Below are positions 6,765 to 10,857 of a stretch of 10,857 nt of DNA, piece after piece; within the stretch, counting starts at the first letter, position 1; each line of letters opens with the position of its first letter. The notes beneath the pieces were generated by a model, which searched no databases, had not been told where the DNA came from, and saw only the letters and a program-made list of their open reading frames with translations. Source of the DNA: DATBED01 sp035480695 (GTDB taxonomy: Bacteria; Patescibacteriota; Saccharimonadia; Saccharimonadales; UBA4665); the NCBI GenBank assembly GCA_035480695.1, contig DATIHM010000066.1, positions 1 to 10,857 of the forward strand, in the 5' to 3' direction. A program made the position numbers and the translations under genes.

Positions 6765-8185
6765 GCCAGAACCTCCTCGGCCGCATGGGCGACGGCCAGC
6801 AATTCCTTGTCTGCCTTCTGCGGCGCCATTATATGCAAGTTGACGGGTAAATCGTCGGATTTGCCGGCTGGCAGGCTGATGGCCGGGTTACCGACCAGGT
6901 TCGGCGCGACCGTCATGACATCGGCCAGGTACATCTGCAATGGGTCTTGGGCGTTCTGGCCGATTTTGAACGCCGTGGTCGGCGCAACCGGGCCAATCAG
7001 GAAATCAACCTGCGTGAAGGCATCTTCAAACTCCTTGATAAGTTTGGTGCGCACGGTTTGCGCCTGCTTGTAATAAGCGTCGTAGTAGCCGCTGCTGAGT
7101 ACGTGGGTGCCCATCATGATGCGACGCTTCGCCTCTTTGCCGAAGCCGCGGCCGCGCGAGCCCATGTAGCTGTCGTCGAGGTCTTTGGCTTCTTCGTAGG
7201 TGAAGCCGTAGCGCTGGCCATCGTAGCGCATCAGATTGCTGGAAACTTCGGCCGGGCAGATGATGTAGTAAACGGCCAGAGCGAGCGGAATTGACGGCAG
7301 GCTGACTTCTACGATTTCGGCGCCGGCGCTTTTAAGTTTGTCGGCGGCTGCCTGGACGGCCTGCTTGACGCCGTCATCGACACCTTCGCCCATCTGCTCT
7401 TTTATAAGGCCGACTTTCTTGCCCTTTAAGTCGTCGGATAGGTCGGTGTAATTTGATTGCCGTTCAATGGTCGTGCTGTCGAGCTCGTCGAGCCCGGCCA
7501 TCACGTCGAGCACAAGCGCCGCGTCAGCGACTGTTCGCGTCAACGGGCCGATGACATCGGTGCTGCTGGCCATGGCCACCACGCCGCTGCGTGAGACCAA
7601 TCCGTAGGTCGGTTTGTAGCCGACGCAGCCGCTGAAGCTGGCCGGCTGGCGGATGGAGCCACCGGTGTCGGTTCCCAGCGCGAATGGCGCCATGTCGAGC
7701 ACAACGGCCGCGGCCGAGCCGCCCGAGCTGCCGCCAGGGACGCGTTCTTTGTCGTGCGGGTTCTTGGTGGTGAAAAAGTCGCTGTTCTCGGTACTGGCGC
7801 CGTGCGCGAAAGCGTCGAGGTTGGCCTTGGCCACACAAATGGCGCCTTCGGCTTCCAACCGCTTAATCGCCGTCGACTGGTAGGGCGCTGCAAAGCCTTT
7901 AAGGATGTTGCTGGCGGCCGTCGTGTCGCTGCCGAAAACCAAGAAGTTGTCTTTGGCGATGAAGGGCACGCCTGCCAACCGGCCGATTTTCTCGCCTTTG
8001 GCAACCCGGTCGTCAATCTCGGCCGCGCGCCGCTTGGCGTTCTCGCCGAGCGTCACGATGATGGCGTCGTACTCTTTCTTATCTTCAATCGTTTTGAGAG
8101 ACTGTTCCACCAGCTCGGCGGCCTTCAATTCGCCGGCTTGGACCTTGCTGGCGAGCTCCGCGACCGGCAACCACTGGCTGGCCAT
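6761..8185 (-). CDS. gatA: Asp-tRNA(Asn)/Glu-tRNA(Gln) amidotransferase subunit A
   Basis: 474 residues, within the family's 470-490. GatA is the glutaminase subunit: it hydrolyses Gln and passes ammonia to GatB. The amidase-signature Ser-cisSer-Lys triad is complete: K78 (FIAKDNF), S153 (GGSSGG) and S177 (TGGSIRQP). The spacing of 75 and 24 residues is the same as in S. aureus GatA (K79, S154, S178). Also visible are GVPFIAKDN, LDAFAHGASTENSDF, the GYKPTYGLVSRSGVVAMASS block, RRIMMGTHVLSSGYYDAYY and, near the end, PAISLPAG. The ATG at 8185 is chosen over a TTG one codon upstream because it forms a TGATG junction with the gatC stop (1-bp overlap), with AAGGA about 10 nt before. The 3' end overlaps the next gene by 4 bp. 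Confidence 0.98.
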   Translation of the reverse strand: MASQWLPVAELASKVQAGELKAAELVEQSLKTIEDKKEYDAIIVTLGENAKRRAAEIDDRVAKGEKIGRLAGVPFIAKDNFLVFGSDTTAASNILKGFAAPYQSTAIKRLEAEGAICVAKANLDAFAHGASTENSDFFTTKNPHDKERVPGGSSGGSAAAVVLDMAPFALGTDTGGSIRQPASFSGCVGYKPTYGLVSRSGVVAMASSTDVIGPLTRTVADAALVLDVMAGLDELDSTTIERQSNYTDLSDDLKGKKVGLIKEQMGEGVDDGVKQAVQAAADKLKSAGAEIVEVSLPSIPLALAVYYIICPAEVSSNLMRYDGQRYGFTYEEAKDLDDSYMGSRGRGFGKEAKRRIMMGTHVLSSGYYDAYYKQAQTVRTKLIKEFEDAFTQVDFLIGPVAPTTAFKIGQNAQDPLQMYLADVMTVAPNLVGNPAISLPAGKSDDLPVNLHIMAPQKADKELLAVAHAAEEVLA

Positions 8186-8478
8186 CAACCGATCATCCTT
8201 CGAGCCTTGATTTGGTTGGCTTCGGTCGCTGGCACGTTTTTGAGCAAATCGAGCGGCGCATAACCATACTCTTTAACTTCGTCTTCGCGCATCACGTTAG
8301 TCAGTCCGGTGACCTGGTTGGTCGGCTTCAAGCCGGCCACGTCCACACCTTGCAATTGCTCGACGTAATCAAGGATGCTCGACAACTCTGTGCGGAACTC
8401 CTCGATTTCAGCCTCACTGAGGTCAAGGCGGGCTAATCGAGCCAATTTTAAGACATCTTCCCGGGTGAGCTTTGACAT
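8185..8478 (-). CDS. gatC: Asp-tRNA(Asn)/Glu-tRNA(Gln) amidotransferase subunit C
   Basis: 97 residues, normal for GatC (about 95-100), the belt-like subunit that holds GatA and GatB together. Seen: MSKLTREDVLKLARLARLDL at the N-terminus, then LSSILDYVEQLQGVDVAGLKPT, MREDEVKEYGYAPLDLLKNVP and a terminal IKARRMIG in place of the usual IKVPRVI. The frame is open 13 codons further upstream, but the ATG at 8478 matches the family start exactly and the upstream part overlaps the promoter. It is the first gene of the gat operon. The sequence AGGA sits 5 nt before the ATG, but the predicted transcript start lies only about 4 nt upstream, so it may not be in the mRNA. Confidence 0.96.
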   Translation of the reverse strand: MSKLTREDVLKLARLARLDLSEAEIEEFRTELSSILDYVEQLQGVDVAGLKPTNQVTGLTNVMREDEVKEYGYAPLDLLKNVPATEANQIKARRMIG

Positions 8479-8488
8479 TTGTGTCCTA

Positions 8489-8517
8489 AGTATAAAAGAT
8501 TGGGCGGATGACCTCAA
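8489..8517 (-). promoter_or_regulatory. Promoter of the gat operon
   Basis: The minus strand carries TTGAGG (8517-8512), 17 bp, then TATACT (8494-8489): a sigma-70-type pair with optimal spacing. The -10 ends 10 nt before the gatC ATG, giving an expected leader of about 3-5 nt. Confidence 0.65.
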
Positions 8518-8528
8518 ATAAAATCCAC

Positions 8529-8557
8529 TTTACAAAGCCGAAATCGAGGACTACGAT
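8529..8557 (+). promoter_or_regulatory. Divergent promoter for the alpha/beta-hydrolase-like gene
   Basis: TTTACA (8529-8534), a 17-bp spacer and TACGAT (8552-8557) form a plausible plus-strand sigma-70-type promoter; the expected start near 8564 gives a leader of about 20 nt. Its -35 lies 11 bp from the -35 of the gat promoter on the other strand, so the two polymerase sites are back to back. Confidence 0.5.
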
Positions 8558-8584
8558 TAGGCTGACAGTAAGATTTTTCACACC

Positions 8585-9406
8585 ATGGTAGAACTTCTTT
8601 ACGGAAATCCGCCCAGAGACATCGAGATGGCTACGACTTTTGTGGTTGGTGGAGCGTTAAGTTCAGGTTTAAGCAAAGAGATTTATAAAGGCCAACTAGG
8701 CTCGGACGAATTCGTTTCAGACGACGAGAGATATTGGGAAAACCCGGCTAAGAACGTGAGAAACCATGCGGACACATATTTACGTATGGAGGAACAGGCC
8801 GAGAAGGTGTTCGACATGAACGAACGGCGACGCCTGGTCGTGATTGGACACTCCTTCGGGGCTTTGCTGGCGACAAAATTGGGTCTAAACCGTCCGGATA
8901 TTGTAGCTGAGGTAAAAGATTTGGCCGGCTTGCAGGGTGGCTATCGTAATACAATCGGTGTAAAGGCAGTGAAAATGATGGTTGGCACAAACAAGGGCAT
9001 GGAAGACGGCAAAAGCGACTCAAAGCATATGGAGGCCTTCCATGAAGAGATTGCTTCAGAGTGGTCACCAGATGTCGGCCTCACTATAGATTCAGCTCTG
9101 CTTGATATTTGTTTCCCATTGCCACAAGGCTTGAACATCGAACTGCCTGAAGGCCAGCAAGCTACGAGAAGGGTTGTCGGGCCGATGGTTCCCTTCCTGC
9201 TGGAACGTCTCAAACTGATTGGAGGCATGCCTCAAGACGTCGAGCTGCTCACCTCGTGGGATACTCCTGTTACAGAACACATTTTCCTGCCTGCTTGGCG
9301 GGTCGAAGTTGCCGACACTTGGCAGATGCGCGCCAATGTCGCGGCCGCCGAGGCAGCTAAAACGCAGCCTGCCTCCACGAAACCAACCCTGGTGTTGGCA
9401 GCTTAA
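8585..9406 (+). CDS. Alpha/beta-hydrolase-like protein
   Basis: 273 residues, no signal peptide, probably cytoplasmic. A hydrophobic strand TTFVVGGAL (17-25) is followed by RRRLVVIGHSFGALLATKLG (81-100). This is a classic strand - nucleophile elbow (GHSFG, S90) - helix of the alpha/beta-hydrolase fold. The acid and histidine of the triad are not obvious: D226 and H232 in SWDTPVTEHIFLP are candidates but only six residues apart, which is unusual. The last 25 residues are Ala/Thr/Pro-rich and probably disordered. Substrate is not predictable. The ATG at 8585 has no Shine-Dalgarno; an in-frame ATG at 8627 is an alternative that still keeps the first strand. It is transcribed opposite to its neighbours and followed by a strong terminator. 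Two sampled 60-base stretches (8641-8700 and 8941-9000) each have 25 G/C, lower than sampled gat and galU stretches (42-44 of 60), which may mean different origin or weaker codon selection. Confidence 0.85.
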   Translation: MVELLYGNPPRDIEMATTFVVGGALSSGLSKEIYKGQLGSDEFVSDDERYWENPAKNVRNHADTYLRMEEQAEKVFDMNERRRLVVIGHSFGALLATKLGLNRPDIVAEVKDLAGLQGGYRNTIGVKAVKMMVGTNKGMEDGKSDSKHMEAFHEEIASEWSPDVGLTIDSALLDICFPLPQGLNIELPEGQQATRRVVGPMVPFLLERLKLIGGMPQDVELLTSWDTPVTEHIFLPAWRVEVADTWQMRANVAAAEAAKTQPASTKPTLVLAA

Positions 9407-9430
9407 CCTCTTTTGTGACTTATCCTACTG

Positions 9431-9451
9431 CGGCCAAGTGGCCGTTTTTTT
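9431..9451 (+). terminator. Intrinsic terminator of the hydrolase-like gene
   Basis: CGGCC - AAGT - GGCCG forms a perfect 5-bp GC-only hairpin (9431-9444) followed directly by seven T (9445-9451). It begins 25 bp after the stop codon of the hydrolase-like gene. On the other strand no T-run follows, so it works only for plus-strand transcription. Confidence 0.8.
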
Positions 9452-9469
9452 AAACTAGAACACTATATA

Positions 9470-9481
9470 CCGGTTTTCCGG
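9470..9481. repeat. Short inverted repeat CCGG-TTTT-CCGG
   Basis: A 4-bp self-complementary stem with a TTTT loop lies between the terminator and the secreted-protein gene. It has no T-run after it and is too short to be a terminator. It might be a small regulatory hairpin in the leader of the next gene, or chance. Confidence 0.25.
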
Positions 9482-9580
9482 CGGCTGCGAGTCAATAAAA
9501 ATCTGGGTGTGTTGGGGTTGCTGAAACGGAATTGACGGGTTCATCATTTAAGGCGTTGCTCTTATTGGCGGCGCACTGCT

Positions 9581-9587
9581 GAGGAGG
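9581..9587 (+). promoter_or_regulatory. Ribosome binding site GAGGAGG
   Basis: A near-perfect Shine-Dalgarno ends 5 nt before the ATG at 9593. It selects that ATG over the GTG at 9587, which overlaps the site itself. Together with the site at 6771-6778 it shows that this organism does use strong Shine-Dalgarno sequences. No convincing promoter was found in 9452-9580: TTGACG at 9532-9537 looks like a -35 but has no -10 at proper distance. Confidence 0.75.
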
Positions 9588-9592
9588 TGGGT

Positions 9593-10198
9593 ATGTCTGA
9601 GACCATATTCCGCAAAGTCAACCCTGATGTGCGAAGGAGGGCCGCCGTGCTTGGAGCGGCCGGCAGCATCGCGGTGCCGGCGGTCGCCGTGGCGACGACG
9701 GTCGAGCCGAAACGCGAAGTCCGACACGCCCAGGCGCCCGCGACCGGAACACTGCCGAGCTCGTCGCCCTCCACCAATTCCCTGGCCTGGCAGACAAAGG
9801 GCCCAAAACACCCAGACAAGCTGCTGAAAAAACTGCCGCGCTACAGCAACCTAAGCTTCACAGGCTACGAGGTCAAAGGCCAGACTTCGACATTCGGACC
9901 GCCTACAGATGGAGTCGGGCCGACTGCCGACCAACGCTCAAACACCGGCGACGCCTGCATCGCCATTCGGAATGACTCGACCCTCGACCATAAATTCCTG
10001 CTGACAATTTTGTATAACCACCGTAAATACCAAGACATAACATATCAATGCGATTATGGGCCAGGGATAACTTGGCGGGCCATTGATGTGACCGGTGCCG
10101 AGGTCAAGCAGGTATTACACATGGATGCCAACAATTACCCGACTGACCACGCCTATGGCATCGCTCAGGAGATCCGGGGCCCGAAGGTCCAACCCTAA
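9593..10198 (+). CDS. Secreted protein with RlpA/3D-like beta-barrel domain
   Basis: 201 residues. The N-terminus has an export signal: basic VRRRA (13-17), hydrophobic AAVLGAAGSIAVPAVAVA (17-34) and possible signal-peptidase sites of AxA type (AVA, 32-34). The RRRAAVL pattern is loosely Tat-like. Residues about 38-85 form a Pro/Ser/Lys-rich linker. The C-terminal part (about 90-195) contains TSTFGPPTDGVGPTAD, an ACIAIRND strand, then CDYGPGITWRAIDVT (153-167) and PTDHAYGIAQEI. The D-x-GP...R-x-IDVT pattern (D154, D165) is that of double-psi beta-barrel proteins such as RlpA and 3D domains, many of which bind or cut peptidoglycan. C122 and C153 are the only cysteines and could form a disulfide, fitting an exported protein. 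Its stop overlaps the uvrB stop by 4 bp on the opposite strand. The gene is secure; the domain assignment is from motif memory at moderate confidence, and enzymatic activity is unknown. Confidence 0.85.
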   Translation: MSETIFRKVNPDVRRRAAVLGAAGSIAVPAVAVATTVEPKREVRHAQAPATGTLPSSSPSTNSLAWQTKGPKHPDKLLKKLPRYSNLSFTGYEVKGQTSTFGPPTDGVGPTADQRSNTGDACIAIRNDSTLDHKFLLTILYNHRKYQDITYQCDYGPGITWRAIDVTGAEVKQVLHMDANNYPTDHAYGIAQEIRGPKVQP

Positions 10199-10857
10199 GC
10201 CTTTTGCTTGATTTCGTCGATAAGGTCGCGCAGTTCGGCGGCTTGCTCGAACTGCAAATTGGCGGCGGCCAGGTCCATCTGCGAGGTCAGGTCACGGATG
10301 AGCGAGCCGTACTCGTCTTTGGGGATTTTCTTGAGGTCGAGTTTGGCACGTTTGGCCTCCTCGGGCAGTTCTGGCCGCATCCCCTTGCCGATCTCACGCT
10401 TGATGCCGGTCGGTGTGATACCGTGTTCTTTGTTGTAGGCTTCCTGGATTTTACGGCGACGGGTCGTTTCGTCGATGGTTTTCTGCATGCTCCCGGTGAC
10501 GTGGTCGGCATACATGATGACGTGGCCCTGCTCGTGGCGAGCGGCACGGCCGACGGTTTGGATGAGCGCCTGCTCGCTGCGCAGGAACCCCTCTTTATCG
10601 GCGTCAAGGATGGCCACCAGCGAAACTTCCGGCAAATCCAGCCCTTCGCGCAGTAAATTAATGCCGACCAACACATCGTAAACGCCCAGCCGCAGGTCGC
10701 GCAGGATGTCGCTGCGCTCCAGCGTGTCGATGTCGCTGTGCAAGTAGGCCACCTTGATGTTGATTTCCTGCAGGTATTCGGCCAGGTCTTCGGACATGCG
10801 CTTTGTCAGGGTGGTGACCAGGACGCGCTGGTGTTTGTCGGTCGTGGCTCTGATTTC
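10195..10857 (-). CDS. uvrB: UvrABC system protein B, C-terminal part
   Basis: The last 220 residues of UvrB, the DNA-damage-verifying helicase subunit of nucleotide excision repair; the 5' part lies off the right edge. Seen: the second helicase domain from EIRATTDKHQRVLVTTLTKR through LAEYL, YLHSDIDTLER, DVLVGINLLREGLDLPEVSL, ILDADKEGFLRSEQALIQT and the arginine-finger motif VGRAARH. These are followed by the linker QEAYNKEHGITP and the C-terminal UVR domain (MDLAAANLQFEQAAELRDLI), the site that contacts UvrC. The frame is open to the edge. Its TAG overlaps the TAA of the convergent secreted-protein gene, leaving no room for a terminator between them. Confidence 0.98.
   Translation of the reverse strand, partial: EIRATTDKHQRVLVTTLTKRMSEDLAEYLQEINIKVAYLHSDIDTLERSDILRDLRLGVYDVLVGINLLREGLDLPEVSLVAILDADKEGFLRSEQALIQTVGRAARHEQGHVIMYADHVTGSMQKTIDETTRRRKIQEAYNKEHGITPTGIKREIGKGMRPELPEEAKRAKLDLKKIPKDEYGSLIRDLTSQMDLAAANLQFEQAAELRDLIDEIKQKA

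Noticed and set aside
7754..8263. A 169-codon plus-strand frame across gatA and gatC
   Set aside because: It runs across the conserved amidase-signature region and the gatC-gatA junction in antisense; no independent evidence of coding.
9532..9565. TTGACG followed by TCTTAT as a promoter for the secreted-protein gene
   Set aside because: Spacer is 22 bp and no better -10 is found at 16-18 bp.
8585..10198. The plus-strand pair as a mobile element or toxin-antitoxin system
   Set aside because: No transposase, integrase, terminal repeats or target duplications were seen. The genes are too large and separated by a terminator, and one is exported, so neither label fits.
1..10857. CRISPR arrays, tRNA or rRNA genes, riboswitches
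   Set aside because: No regularly spaced repeats, cloverleaf-type sequence or long structured leader was recognised; gaps between genes are all under 200 bp.

Overview
The window looks like a chromosomal segment from a Candidate Phyla Radiation (Patescibacteria) bacterium, most likely Saccharibacteria (TM7). This is inferred from four things: compact overlapping genes, a GatCAB operon interrupted by a small gene of a type I associate with CPR genomes, a CPR-style GalU, and -10 boxes placed right against start codons. TGA serves as a stop in several genes (gatC, gatA, the DUF948-like gene), so the code is the standard bacterial one. That argues against Gracilibacteria/Absconditabacteria, which read TGA as glycine. 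No rRNA, tRNA or marker gene is present, so the phylum call is tentative.

Layout. Positions 1-8478 form one minus-strand block, read from right to left: gatC - gatA - a small HEPN-like gene - gatB, then galU - DUF948-like - YtxH-like, then dnaE, which runs off the left edge. Genes in the gat cluster overlap by 1, 4 and 8 bp, and the DUF948/YtxH pair overlaps by 4 bp. These overlaps indicate translational coupling. Promoter-like -10 boxes precede gatC, galU, the DUF948-like gene and dnaE. For galU and the DUF948-like gene the box lies only 7 nt before the ATG, and for gatC 10 nt, which suggests leaderless or nearly leaderless mRNAs.

Positions 8585-10198 hold two plus-strand genes, opposite to everything around them. 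The first is a protein with an alpha/beta-hydrolase-type GHSFG motif, followed by a clear intrinsic terminator. The second is a secreted protein with an RlpA/3D-like (double-psi beta-barrel) C-terminal domain. The second gene converges on uvrB (10195-10857, C-terminal 220 residues only) with a 4-bp overlap of stop codons.

Functionally, GatCAB makes Gln-tRNA and/or Asn-tRNA by transamidation. GalU makes UDP-glucose for envelope or exopolysaccharide. DUF948 and YtxH are small membrane-anchored helical proteins, probably envelope associated. DnaE (with an apparently intact PHP domain) and UvrB serve replication and nucleotide excision repair. I see no complete undescribed system. The most unusual items are the gene inside the gat operon, the close -10/ATG spacing, and the plus-strand pair.
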